This document shows, piece after piece, positions 8,926 through 16,493 of a stretch of 64,000 bases of DNA (position 1 is the first letter of the stretch; each line of letters begins with the position of its first letter). The DNA is from Burkholderia gladioli. Its GTDB lineage: Bacteria; Pseudomonadota; Gammaproteobacteria; Burkholderiales; Burkholderiaceae. The position numbers were made by a program, and so were the translations under genes. The notes beneath the pieces were generated by a model. It saw only the letters and a program-made list of their open reading frames with translations. It was not told the origin of the DNA and searched no databases. The DNA is taken from NCBI RefSeq assembly GCF_000959725.1, contig NZ_CP009322.1, positions 3,410,001-3,474,000 on the forward strand, in the 5' to 3' direction.

Positions 8926-9666
8926 TCAGGAGGATGGGGTGGCGGCGCCGCGCATCAGTTGATGGTCCAGGCGGCTCACCTGCGCATTTCCCAGTGTCAG
9001 TTCGCGCAGGGCAGCCACTGCATCGGGCGGCAGCCGATGCAGTGCGTCCTTTCTCAGGATGAGCGTGGCGTCATCGACGCCGCCGAGCAGCCCGTCGGGA
9101 TCCTTCAGTTCGCGTATCCGATACCGTTCGTGCAGGTACTGCGGTGCCCAGAGCGGCACGACGACCCACTGTCCCGCCTTCACGGCGTTCTCGAACGCGT
9201 CCGTGCAGTCCTCGAGCGTTCCGTTCTCGAAGGCGTACCCTGCCTTGTCGAGACCGTAACGCGCGACGATATCGCGCGAGAAACGGCTGATTCCCGCACC
9301 GGGGCCGATGCCCTGAATCCGCTTGTTCATCCGCTCAGCAACTTCCGGTTTGGCCAGGTCGGCCAGCGTGTCCACCGCCTCTTGCGGAACATAGTCGGGT
9401 ACACCCCACAGCGCGTACGGACGGTACATGACAGCCAGTTTTTCCACCTCTGTCTCGAATGGTCCGAGATATTGGCCATGGCTGCTTGGAAGCCAGGCGC
9501 TGCAGAGCATGTCGGCTCGACGCTCGCGAAGGAGCGAGAAGGCTTCCTCGTGGGGCGCCAGCAGTTCGTGCGATTCGACGCCGTATGTTCGCAACGTCGA
9601 TTGCACGACCGCCGAGGCCGCGCGATGAAATGACAGATCGATGGTCACGATGGTGATTTTCGACAT
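8926..9666 (-). CDS. Glycine betaine/proline-type substrate-binding protein without a signal peptide (OpuAC/ProX-like)
   Basis: A 246-residue protein that matches the OpuAC fold throughout: LLRERRADMLCSAWLPSSHG, the aromatic-rich binding strand, GPGAGISRFSRDIV, WVVVPLWAPQYLHERY and a C-terminal lobe. Family members normally start with a signal or lipoprotein peptide, but here the first beta strand (KITIVTIDLSFHRAASAVVQ) begins at residue 3. It should therefore stay in the cytoplasm unless the start is upstream, and no such extension is visible. No permease or ATPase gene is adjacent. It might be a cytoplasmic ligand sensor or buffer rather than a transport component; that is inference. Confidence 0.75.
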   Translation of the reverse strand: MSKITIVTIDLSFHRAASAVVQSTLRTYGVESHELLAPHEEAFSLLRERRADMLCSAWLPSSHGQYLGPFETEVEKLAVMYRPYALWGVPDYVPQEAVDTLADLAKPEVAERMNKRIQGIGPGAGISRFSRDIVARYGLDKAGYAFENGTLEDCTDAFENAVKAGQWVVVPLWAPQYLHERYRIRELKDPDGLLGGVDDATLILRKDALHRLPPDAVAALRELTLGNAQVSRLDHQLMRGAATPSS

Positions 9667-9703
9667 GGAATGGTTCTCCGGCGAAGCAGTGGTGTGTCGA
9701 TGG

Positions 9704-10621
9704 CTAGGCGATCGAGAGGGCGATGCCGCTCACGATCAAGATGACGCTTCCCATCAATGAAAACGTGATGGGCTCGTGGAGGAACGCGATCGAAGCCAGC
9801 AAGCCGACGATCGGTACGCCGAGCATTGCGGTGGCCATGCTCGAACTCGACATCCTGGTGTTGGCGGCGTTGACCGCGCAAAAGCAGAAGGCAGTGGCCA
9901 GTGGTCCGATGAAACCGAGGCATGCCGCCAAGGTCATGCTGCCGTCGCCGGAATACTGGCCTTCATGAAAACGGGCGAGTATCAACAACGGGACCGCGGC
10001 GATCGCCATCTGCCATGGCGCGAGCGCATAAGCGCTCGACGCGCTTCGGAAGTGACGCAAATGGAGTATGCAGACCGCCCAGCACAGCGAAGCCGCCAGC
10101 AGCATAAGATTGGCCAGCACGATGCCGCGGTTGTGCCAGTCGATGTCGAGCGGGTTGAAAAGCACGACGACGCCGGCCACGCCCAGCGCGACGCCTGCCG
10201 ACTTGCGGCCGGAGAGGCGCTCCCGGAACAGGAGAACCGCGATCGGGGTGACCCAGATCGGCGTGGTGTAGGCAAGCACTGCCGATCGGCCCGCGCCGAT
10301 GCGGTGCAGGGCGATGGCGCTCAAGGCCGTGAAGGCGAGCATCTGGAGCAGCCCGACGCTCGCGAGCAAGGGTATGTCGGCTCGCTTGGGCAGGGCCAGT
10401 TCCCGCCTGACCGCTTGCAGCGCGAAAAGACATGCTGCGCCGGAGGCGAAGCGGATTGCCGACATCCAGAGCGGTGAGACATGGGCGAGGCCGACCTTCA
10501 TGATCGGCCAGTTGGCACCCCAAACGATGATCGCGGCGCCCAGCAGCATCGCGCTGCCATACGGGGAGGCTGTTGGGCGAGACGATTTCGAGGCCGTGAT
10601 CGGCGAGACAAGGTCGGACAT
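9704..10621 (-). CDS. EamA/DMT-family permease
   Basis: A 305-residue membrane protein with two EamA repeats and about ten helices (the first is GSAMLLGAAIIVWGANWPIM; the second repeat starts near GIVLANLMLLAASLCWAVC). The drug/metabolite superfamily exports amino acids, nucleobases or toxic metabolites. The ATG at 10621 (MSDLVSP) has only a weak ribosome-binding site, but it places the first helix after a short cytoplasmic tail as usual. It lies 37 bp upstream of the betaine-binding-like gene and 77 bp downstream of the nitroreductase, so it may be part of one leftward transcript. Confidence 0.88.
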   Translation of the reverse strand: MSDLVSPITASKSSRPTASPYGSAMLLGAAIIVWGANWPIMKVGLAHVSPLWMSAIRFASGAACLFALQAVRRELALPKRADIPLLASVGLLQMLAFTALSAIALHRIGAGRSAVLAYTTPIWVTPIAVLLFRERLSGRKSAGVALGVAGVVVLFNPLDIDWHNRGIVLANLMLLAASLCWAVCILHLRHFRSASSAYALAPWQMAIAAVPLLILARFHEGQYSGDGSMTLAACLGFIGPLATAFCFCAVNAANTRMSSSSMATAMLGVPIVGLLASIAFLHEPITFSLMGSVILIVSGIALSIA

Positions 10622-10698
10622 GATGTGATCCACGAGATGAGGCCGGTGCCCGTGGGGCGGAGCCTGGCGCGCTCGGCATCCGCGCCAGGCTGGCGGCC

Positions 10699-11352
10699 TC
10701 AGATAAACGTAAATATCTGCTCGCGCGGCAGCCTGGACTTCGGCAGGCTGGCGTTGAAATCCTGCGGGCCGCGATATCCGAGCGAGACCAGGACGACACT
10801 GCTGAGGCCGCGTTCGCGTAGCCCCAGGCTCTCGTCGAGGGCCCGGCTGTCGAAGCCCTCCATCGGCGTCGCGTCGATACCCAGCATCGCGGCCCCCAGC
10901 AGCAGGCCGCCCAGTGCCAGATAGACCTGTTTCTCCATCCATTGAGCCGTATCCTTCAGGTCGAAACGATGCATGGCCACGTAGGAGCGGCGGCTCCTGT
11001 CCTGCGCGGCCTGGGCATCGGCGAGTCGAAAGCGTCCGTCTCGTGCCTCCTGCTCGAGAATGGCCGAAAGGTGTTGCTCGTCCATGTCGACGCGCACGCA
11101 CAGTGCCATGACATGCGAGGCTTGCTTGATCTTCGACTCGTTGTAGGCGTATGGCCCTGTCGCCGCGGCGGCAACGCGATCCCTGCCTTCGGCGGTCGAC
11201 GCGATGACGAAGTGCCAGGGTTGCGAGTTCACGGAAGACGGGGAGTGATGGAGCAGGTCGACCAGCGCATCGATCTGCTCCTGGGGCAGACTGCGCCCGG
11301 GCTCGAAGGCTTTGACGGTATGACGTGCATGCACTGCGTCGGTAAGTTTCAT
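10699..11352 (-). CDS. nfsB: Oxygen-insensitive NAD(P)H nitroreductase (NfsB-like)
   Basis: A 217-residue flavoprotein, exactly the usual NfsB length. It shows the FMN-binding R-H-T-V-K-A-F start, S-P-S-S-V-N-S-Q-P-W-H-F, the interior lid region DRSRRSYVAMHRFD, and the C-terminal GIDATPMEGFD and LVSLGYR elements. The enzyme uses NAD(P)H to reduce nitroaromatics, quinones and flavins in two-electron steps. The ATG at 11352 begins MKLTDAVHARHT. It lies just downstream of a secreted royal-jelly-like protein gene (28 bp), so it could belong to the same leftward operon. Physiological substrate unknown. Confidence 0.9.
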   Translation of the reverse strand: MKLTDAVHARHTVKAFEPGRSLPQEQIDALVDLLHHSPSSVNSQPWHFVIASTAEGRDRVAAAATGPYAYNESKIKQASHVMALCVRVDMDEQHLSAILEQEARDGRFRLADAQAAQDRSRRSYVAMHRFDLKDTAQWMEKQVYLALGGLLLGAAMLGIDATPMEGFDSRALDESLGLRERGLSSVVLVSLGYRGPQDFNASLPKSRLPREQIFTFI

Positions 11353-11380
11353 GATTTTTGCCGGGTGGGATGAAAGGGGC

Positions 11381-12595
11381 TCAGTGGGTCGGGGCCGGCT
11401 CGGCATCCACGCGAACACGGAACAGGGCATAAGGCTTTTGGCGCTGGTCCGTTCCCGCGTGGAAACCGGCTTGGCGATGTAACTGATTGGCGGTGAAGTA
11501 GAGATAGCCGTCCGGGCCGACCGCCAGTGTGTCGGGCCACAGGATGCGGGGGTCGTGCACCAGGGTTCGCCACTCGCCCCCGGGGTGCCACGCCCTGATG
11601 GCGTCACGTTCGTAGTCGCCGGCATATATCGTGCCGTTCGCATCGGCGGCGAGGCCGTCGGAGGCTCCTTTTTCGCCGAGATCCTTGACTGCGGCGGCGA
11701 GTTCGGCTTCCGTGACGGACATGTCGCGCAGCAGGGAGGTCGGGACCGAATAAAGATGGCGGCTCGAAAGCGGGCAGTAGTAGAGCGTCTGTCCGTCGGG
11801 AGACAGCGCGATGCCGTCCGACGCCACCGAGAACGGCTTGGATGTGCCGTCGGCGTTGCGGACGCGCAGCGATTCGCCTTCCACGACAGGGGAAAATGCG
11901 GGGTCCGCCGATGTGGAGACGTCGCCGGTGAGGCGGCGAATGGCATGGCCCGAAGCGAGGTCGACGACAATCAGACCGCCGACGCCGGACAGCGACGAGT
12001 CCGTCACGTACGCAACGCCGGCTTTGCCGATGCGGAAATCGAAGCGCACGTCGTTGACGTAGGTGTCGGCTCGCATGACGTCGGCCGGGAACACGATGGT
12101 CTTGACGACGCGATTCCTCGCCAGGTCGATGGCAACCAGCTTCGCGCCTCCCTTGAGCGGCGCGGCGAATTTGGGTGCTGCCGTATCCAGTACCCAGACG
12201 TGGCCATTCAAATCGGCGACGACGCTCTGCACGCTCAGGAAATGGCCGGCGGGCCGCGATGCGTCGGGCCGGTTGATTTCCGCGTTCGGATACGGCACGA
12301 CGGTGCCGTTTTTCAGTTCGCCCACGGTGAAGGGGACGTCGTCTCCCCAGCGTGGATAGTTGACGAAGATGCGTCCGTCCTCGGCGACGGTGACGCCGGT
12401 CGGCATCGGGCCGCTGAATGTCGCCACCGTTTCCAATGAACCGGACGTGCGTTCGGTGGCGAGCGTCTTGGCGGCAGGCTCGGCGGCGGCGTCTTGCGCG
12501 ACGGCCGGTGGCGAGCCGGCCGCGATCCATACCGCGGACGCAAGCGTCGCGATGGCAGTCAGACGGGAAAAGGAAAATCGCTTGGATGATTTCAT
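11381..12595 (-). CDS. Secreted major-royal-jelly/Yellow-like beta-propeller protein
   Basis: A 404-residue exported protein. A signal peptide covers residues 1-33 (ends A-V-A, then QDAAAEP). The rest has the Yellow/MRJP six-bladed propeller signature: FVNYPRWGDDVPFTVGEL, GHVWVLDTA, YVNDVRFDF, AYVTDSSLSGVGGLIVVDL, SDGIALSPDG-x-TLYYCPLSSRHLYSV and ILWPDTLAVGPDGYLYFTANQL. Bacterial relatives are often labelled gluconolactonase-like or L-dopachrome-tautomerase-related; the reaction has not been established for most. It leads the leftward run with the nitroreductase. A Ca-binding enzyme acting on a lactone or catechol is possible but not shown. Confidence 0.85.
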   Translation of the reverse strand: MKSSKRFSFSRLTAIATLASAVWIAAGSPPAVAQDAAAEPAAKTLATERTSGSLETVATFSGPMPTGVTVAEDGRIFVNYPRWGDDVPFTVGELKNGTVVPYPNAEINRPDASRPAGHFLSVQSVVADLNGHVWVLDTAAPKFAAPLKGGAKLVAIDLARNRVVKTIVFPADVMRADTYVNDVRFDFRIGKAGVAYVTDSSLSGVGGLIVVDLASGHAIRRLTGDVSTSADPAFSPVVEGESLRVRNADGTSKPFSVASDGIALSPDGQTLYYCPLSSRHLYSVPTSLLRDMSVTEAELAAAVKDLGEKGASDGLAADANGTIYAGDYERDAIRAWHPGGEWRTLVHDPRILWPDTLAVGPDGYLYFTANQLHRQAGFHAGTDQRQKPYALFRVRVDAEPAPTH

Positions 12596-13052
12596 GATGA
12601 TGGTTTGGCTATTCGAGATGTCTTGTGCGTTGCAGCGATGTTGTCAGCTGTGATCTCCATGAAAAACCGTAAAAAACCGAGAAGACTTTCGTCGTGTCGA
12701 TGAAAATGCAGCGCGCGTCACCTCGGCACACCGCAGCGTCTACGCGAAGCGTGCGGTGCTTGGGATAGGGGTGCCGGGCGGGCCTCGATCGCTCTGGGAT
12801 ATGACTGCGATCTGGTGGAGACTGTATCGACGGGGGCGCGGCGGGAAAATCGTCACGAGGTGTGATCGACGTCACGGGAGACGGTCGGCCTCGCTATCCC
12901 TACGTATAGGTTTAAGGTGCGGGCTGTCGGATCAAACCGTGTTTTCCGATCACGCGGCTATAGGCGCCGAGCGGAGCGACACGTGATCCCAGCTCCGGCG
13001 GGCTGCCCGCCCGCTTCCGCGGCGTCCCTAGGAAAATTTTTCGAAAAACCGC
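12596..13052. other. Intergenic region between divergent genes; composition boundary
   Basis: About 460 bases separate the leftward royal-jelly-like gene from the rightward TetR gene. It holds the leftward promoter. From about 13.05 kb rightward the genes are consistently GC-rich at codon third positions, whereas several stretches of 1-12.6 kb are not, so this may mark the edge of an acquired or strain-specific block. No gene or direct repeat is evident. Confidence 0.45.
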
Positions 13053-13081
13053 TTGACTCTCTATCTTCCAGTAGATAAATT
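13053..13081 (+). promoter_or_regulatory. Autoregulated tetR promoter with operator 1 in the spacer
   Basis: A -35 element TTGACT (13053-13058) and a -10-like TAAATT (13076-13081) are separated by 17 bp. The palindrome TATCTTCCAGTAGATA (13062-13077) fills the spacer and touches the -10 element, so the bound regulator would block RNA polymerase. The start codon at 13089 lies only 7 bases after the -10 element, which predicts a leaderless or nearly leaderless mRNA. Confidence 0.75.
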
Positions 13082-13088
13082 ACGACCC

Positions 13089-13655
13089 ATGGAAACGAAA
13101 ACGCCAGTCCGCGAACAGGTTCTCGAACACGCCATCGAGCTGATCATGCTCCTCGGCTACAACGGGTTCAGCTATCGCGATCTGTCGGAGCGGGTGGGGG
13201 TGAAGACCTCGAGCATCCACTACTACTTTCCATCGAAGGACGACCTGGTGCTCGAAGCGGTGCGCGAGTACAGCGAGACGGTGATGAACGGCGTCGCTGC
13301 CATTTCCCCCTCGCTGCCGGCCGACGAGAAGCTGAGCCGCTACACGAAGCTGTTCGGCAAGACGCTCGGCGACGGCAACCAGATCTGCCTGTGCGGCATG
13401 CTGGCGGCGGATATCGAATCGCTGCCCGAGCCGGTCCGGCAGGCGGTGCAGGCGTTCTTCAACGCGAACGAGCAATGGCTCGCGGCGCTGCTGGAGCAGG
13501 GCGCGGCCGACGGCACGCTGGTGTTCAGCGGCAAGCCCGAACATGCGGCGCGCACCTTGTACGCCGCGTTCCAGGGCGCGGTGCTGGCGAGCCGGCTGTT
13601 CAAGTCGAAGGCGCGCCTGGACGAAGTCGAGAAGGCGTGGAAGAAAGCGCCCTGA
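13089..13655 (+). CDS. TetR/AcrR-family repressor with a Cys pair
   Basis: A 188-residue repressor. The TetR helix-turn-helix covers about residues 7-54 (GYNGFSYRDLSERVGVKTSSIHYYFPSK). The ligand domain follows, with two cysteines C100 and C102 in QICLCGM. That C-L-C-G-M segment is common in a group of TetR proteins near thiol, quinone or electrophile-defence genes, so redox or electrophile sensing is plausible; this is inference. I chose the ATG at 13089 because the only earlier in-frame start (TTG 13053) is the -35 box itself. No Shine-Dalgarno precedes it. The near-identical palindromes at 13062, 13720 and 13791 suggest it represses itself and the downstream ohr gene. Confidence 0.9.
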   Translation: METKTPVREQVLEHAIELIMLLGYNGFSYRDLSERVGVKTSSIHYYFPSKDDLVLEAVREYSETVMNGVAAISPSLPADEKLSRYTKLFGKTLGDGNQICLCGMLAADIESLPEPVRQAVQAFFNANEQWLAALLEQGAADGTLVFSGKPEHAARTLYAAFQGAVLASRLFKSKARLDEVEKAWKKAP

Positions 13656-13681
13656 CGCGGCGGAGGTAGGTAAAAAGATCG

Positions 13682-13705
13682 AAAGGCGGTTCACCGCCTT
13701 TTTAT
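13682..13705 (+). terminator. Rho-independent terminator after tetR
   Basis: Eight-base arms AAAGGCGG (13682-13689) and CCGCCTTT (13694-13701) with loop TTCA, followed by TTTATT. It lies 27 bp after the tetR stop and separates tetR from the ohr promoter region. Confidence 0.85.
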
Positions 13706-13719
13706 TGAAGCTGGTTATC

Positions 13720-13735
13720 TATCTATTGGTAGATA
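13720..13735 (+). promoter_or_regulatory. TetR operator 2 (perfect palindrome)
   Basis: TATCTATTGGTAGATA has perfect 6-base arms TATCTA/TAGATA around a 4-bp centre. A -10-like TAAAAT (13734-13739) overlaps its right end in the same geometry as operator 1. Transcription from here would run at once into the hairpin at 13753-13777. Confidence 0.75.
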
Positions 13736-13752
13736 AAATTGCAGGAAACAGC

Positions 13753-13777
13753 GCAGACGGCAAGGTCTGCATTTTTT
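13753..13777 (+). terminator. Second hairpin terminator between operators 2 and 3
   Basis: Arms GCAGAC (13753-13758) and GTCTGC (13765-13770) around a 6-nt loop, followed by ATTTTTT. It stands between two copies of the TetR operator, upstream of ohr, so it could act as an attenuator or simply shield ohr from upstream transcription. Confidence 0.65.
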
Positions 13778-13790
13778 GAGTCGTGTTGTC

Positions 13791-13806
13791 TATCTAGTAG
13801 TCGATA
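13791..13806 (+). promoter_or_regulatory. TetR operator 3, upstream of ohr
   Basis: TATCTAGTAGTCGATA keeps the arm TATCTA and a one-mismatch partner TCGATA with the same 4-bp spacing as the other two copies. It is 81 bp before the ohr start codon and is the operator most likely to control that gene. Confidence 0.65.
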
Positions 13807-13887
13807 GTGGCGCGGCGAGCAGTTCAGCCGGCGATGGCGGAAAGGGTTCCGCCCCGGCCTGGTTCATTCATCCAACAGGAGTCAGTC

Positions 13888-14313
13888 ATGTCGATCGAAA
13901 ACGTTCTGTACCGCGCCCATGCTCACGCCACCGGTGGCCGCGACGGCCGCGCCGTGGTGCCCGAAGGCAAGCTGGATTTCAAGCTGGTCACGCCGCGCGA
14001 GCTCGGCGGTGCCGGCGGCGAAGGCGCGAACCCGGAACAACTGTTCGCGGCCGGCTACAGCGCCTGCTTCCTCGGCGCGATGAAGTTCGTCGCGGCGCGC
14101 GACAAGATCAAGATCCCGGCCGACGTCGCGATCGACGGTAGCGTCGGCATCGGCGCGATCCCGAACGGCTTCGGCATCGAGGTCGAACTGAAGATCTCGC
14201 TGCCCGGCATGGAGCGCGAAGCGGCCCAGGCGCTGATCGAGAAGGCGCACATCGTCTGCCCGTACTCGAACGCGACGCGCGGCAACATCGACGTCACGCT
14301 CACGCTGGTCTGA
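13888..14313 (+). CDS. ohr: Organic hydroperoxide resistance protein Ohr (OsmC family)
   Basis: A 141-residue Ohr peroxidase. It has the two catalytic cysteines of the family, C60 ([10 protein letters not shown]) and C124 ([16 protein letters not shown]), and the usual G-G-x-G-x-x-x-N-P-E-Q-L-F segment. Ohr reduces fatty-acid and other organic hydroperoxides to alcohols, using lipoyl thiols as reductant in the cytoplasm. The ATG at 13888 has AGGAG nearby. The family is classically controlled by the MarR-type OhrR, but no such gene is adjacent here; a TetR repressor with matching operators stands upstream instead. A secreted esterase follows after 79 bp and may share the transcript. Confidence 0.95.
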   Translation: MSIENVLYRAHAHATGGRDGRAVVPEGKLDFKLVTPRELGGAGGEGANPEQLFAAGYSACFLGAMKFVAARDKIKIPADVAIDGSVGIGAIPNGFGIEVELKISLPGMEREAAQALIEKAHIVCPYSNATRGNIDVTLTLV

Positions 14314-14392
14314 TCGCCGGCGCTCGCTTCTCCCCGCATCGAAATCCGCCATCCAGGCCAAACCATTCGGGCCCATTGCCCAGGAGTCCATC

Positions 14393-15442
14393 ATGAAGAT
14401 CGTCAAGCCGCTGTTGATTGCCGTCGCGATTGCCGCCGCCAGTTCCGCGTTCGCCGCCGGCACGGCCGGCTCGCACACCCCGTCGGCCGCGCCGGTCGAC
14501 CAGCCCGATGCGGTCACGAGCCGCTTCCTCGCCGCCCTCAATAGCCAGAAGGGCCCGGGCCTCGAGACCCTGTCGCCGGAAAAGGCGCGGCAGGTGCTGG
14601 TGGGTGCGCAGAACAGCGTGAAGGTCGATCTGTCGGGCATTGAGGTGTCGAACCGCACCATCGAACAGGACGGCCTGAGCGTGCCGGTCACGATCGTGCG
14701 TCCGGAAGGCGTGAAGGGCAAGCCGCCGGTGTTCATGTTCTTCCACGGCGGCGGCTGGATCCTCGGCGACTTCCCGACCCATGAGCGGCTGGTGCGAGAC
14801 CTGGTGGTGCAATCCGGCGCGGTGGCGGTGTTCGTGAACTACACGCCTTCGCCGGAAGCGCAGTACCCGGTGGCGATCAACCAGGCCTATGCCGCCACCA
14901 AGTGGGTGGCCGCGCACGGCGACGAGATCGGCGTGGACGGCAGCCGCCTGGCGGTGGTGGGCAACAGCGTCGGCGGCAACATGGCGGCGGTGGTGGCCCT
15001 GATGGCGAAGGACAAGGGCGGCCCGGCGATCCGATTCCAGGGCCTGCTCTGGCCGGTGACGGACCACAACTTCAACGATGGCTCCTACGTCGCGTACCAG
15101 AAGGATCACTTCCTGACGCGGCCGATGATGAAGTGGTTCTGGGACGCGTACACGAAGAAGGAAGCGCAACGCAACGAGATCTACGCCTCGCCGCTGCGCG
15201 CCTCGCTCGACGAGCTGAAGGGCCTGCCGCCCGCGCTGATCCAGGTCGCGCAGTTCGACGTGCTGCGTGACGAGGGCGAAGCCTATGGACGCAAGCTCGA
15301 CGCGGCCGGCGTGGAGGCTGCCACCACGCGCTACGACGGCACCATCCATGACTTCGGACTGCTGAACGCGCTGGCCGAGGATCCGGCCACCAAGGCGGCG
15401 ATGAAGGCGATGGCCAACGAGCTGAAGACGCGCCTGAACTGA
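14393..15442 (+). CDS. Secreted alpha/beta-hydrolase of the hormone-sensitive-lipase family
   Basis: A 349-residue exported esterase. A signal peptide covers residues 1-21 (S-A-F-A, then AGTAG). The oxyanion motif H-G-G-G-W follows. The nucleophile is S192 in G-N-S-V-G-G. The Asp is in QFDVLRDEG and the His in GTIHDF. Family IV enzymes hydrolyse short acyl esters and similar compounds. The gene follows ohr on the same strand (79 bp) and ends before a strong terminator, so ohr and the esterase may form one operon induced through the TetR regulator. Substrate not deducible. Confidence 0.9.
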   Translation: MKIVKPLLIAVAIAAASSAFAAGTAGSHTPSAAPVDQPDAVTSRFLAALNSQKGPGLETLSPEKARQVLVGAQNSVKVDLSGIEVSNRTIEQDGLSVPVTIVRPEGVKGKPPVFMFFHGGGWILGDFPTHERLVRDLVVQSGAVAVFVNYTPSPEAQYPVAINQAYAATKWVAAHGDEIGVDGSRLAVVGNSVGGNMAAVVALMAKDKGGPAIRFQGLLWPVTDHNFNDGSYVAYQKDHFLTRPMMKWFWDAYTKKEAQRNEIYASPLRASLDELKGLPPALIQVAQFDVLRDEGEAYGRKLDAAGVEAATTRYDGTIHDFGLLNALAEDPATKAAMKAMANELKTRLN

Positions 15443-15462
15443 GGCGTCGCGCCTCGATGACA

Positions 15463-15500
15463 CGGCCCGGCCGCGCTGGCATGCGCGGCCGGGCCGTTTT
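15463..15500 (+). terminator. Strong Rho-independent terminator after the esterase
   Basis: Fourteen-base perfect arms (15463-15476 and 15483-15496) with a 6-nt loop and a TTTT tail. It ends the tetR-ohr-esterase region. Confidence 0.85.
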
Positions 15501-15632
15501 CAGGTCCAGCGGTTCCGGTGCATGCGAGCGTCGCCGATAACCCACATTCAAGCCCCTCGTGTGCGCCGCATTGGCGATCGGCCCGCGCGAGGCGTTATGC
15601 TTGGCGGTTTCGGATCTCACGGACAGGCGGAC

Positions 15633-16493
15633 ATGACATCAATGCCCAGGTCGCGCGGCGGCAAGCAGGCGGAAGGCGAGACGCCGGCCGAGCCCGGCGC
15701 GGACAGGACCGAATCGGTCGCGGCGGTCGGCAAGGTCTTCACGATCCTGTCGGCGCTCGGCGCGAGCGGCACGGCGGGCGCGGCGGAATTGTCCCAGCAA
15801 TTGGGCATGTCGCGGCCGGTGGTGCAGCGCCTGCTGCAGACGCTCGAGTCGCTCGGCTACGTGGCGCGCGTGGCCGGCGAGGATGGCGCGGGCGAGCACT
15901 ACCGGCTCGCGATCCGCCTGTTCGAGCTCGGCGCCAAGGCGCTGGAGAGCGTCGACCTGGTGCGCGAGGCCGATCTCGAGATGCGCCATATCGCCTCGAT
16001 GACGCGCGAGGCGATCCATCTCGGCGCGCTCGACGAGGACGCCATCATCTACATCCACAAGATCGACGCCGATTACGGGCTGCGCATGCAGTCGCGCGTC
16101 GGCCGCCGCAATCCGCTGTACAGCACCGCGATCGGCAAGGTGCTGCTGGCCTTCATGCCTGATGACGAAGTGCGCGAAACGCTCGCGCGCGTCGAGTTCA
16201 AGCCTTCCACCGCGCGCACGCTCGGCTCGGCCGAGGCGCTGGTCGCGATCCTGCCGCAGGTTCGGCGGCAGGCTTACGGCGAGGACGACGAGGAGCAGGA
16301 GGAAGGGCTGCGCTGTCTCGCGGCGCCGATCTTCAATCGCTTCGGCAATGCTGTCGCGGCGCTCTCGATCTCGTTTCCCACCATGCGCTGCGGCGCGAAC
16401 ACGCGCACTCACTACGTCGAATTGCTGCGCGAGGCCGCCCAGGCGATCTCCGCGCGGATCGGCTATCGCGGCCCCTGGCCCGCGTCGCGCTGA
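15633..16493 (+). CDS. IclR/KdgR-family transcriptional regulator
   Basis: A 286-residue regulator. The N-terminal winged HTH is about residues 30-95 (VAAVGKVFTILSALGASG, then LSQQLGMSRPVVQRLLQTLESLGY). The IclR effector domain follows (REAIHLGALDEDAIIYIHKID, RNPLYSTAIGKVLLAFMP, and the C-terminal CLAAPIFNRFGNAVAALSIS). This subtype is typically the repressor of sugar-acid catabolism. The ATG at 15633 has AGG seven bases upstream. It lies upstream of an SSS carrier and an alginate-lyase-like gene, and a KdgR-like palindrome stands before the carrier. Its ligand is likely a uronate breakdown product, by inference from context. Confidence 0.9.
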   Translation: MTSMPRSRGGKQAEGETPAEPGADRTESVAAVGKVFTILSALGASGTAGAAELSQQLGMSRPVVQRLLQTLESLGYVARVAGEDGAGEHYRLAIRLFELGAKALESVDLVREADLEMRHIASMTREAIHLGALDEDAIIYIHKIDADYGLRMQSRVGRRNPLYSTAIGKVLLAFMPDDEVRETLARVEFKPSTARTLGSAEALVAILPQVRRQAYGEDDEEQEEGLRCLAAPIFNRFGNAVAALSISFPTMRCGANTRTHYVELLREAAQAISARIGYRGPWPASR

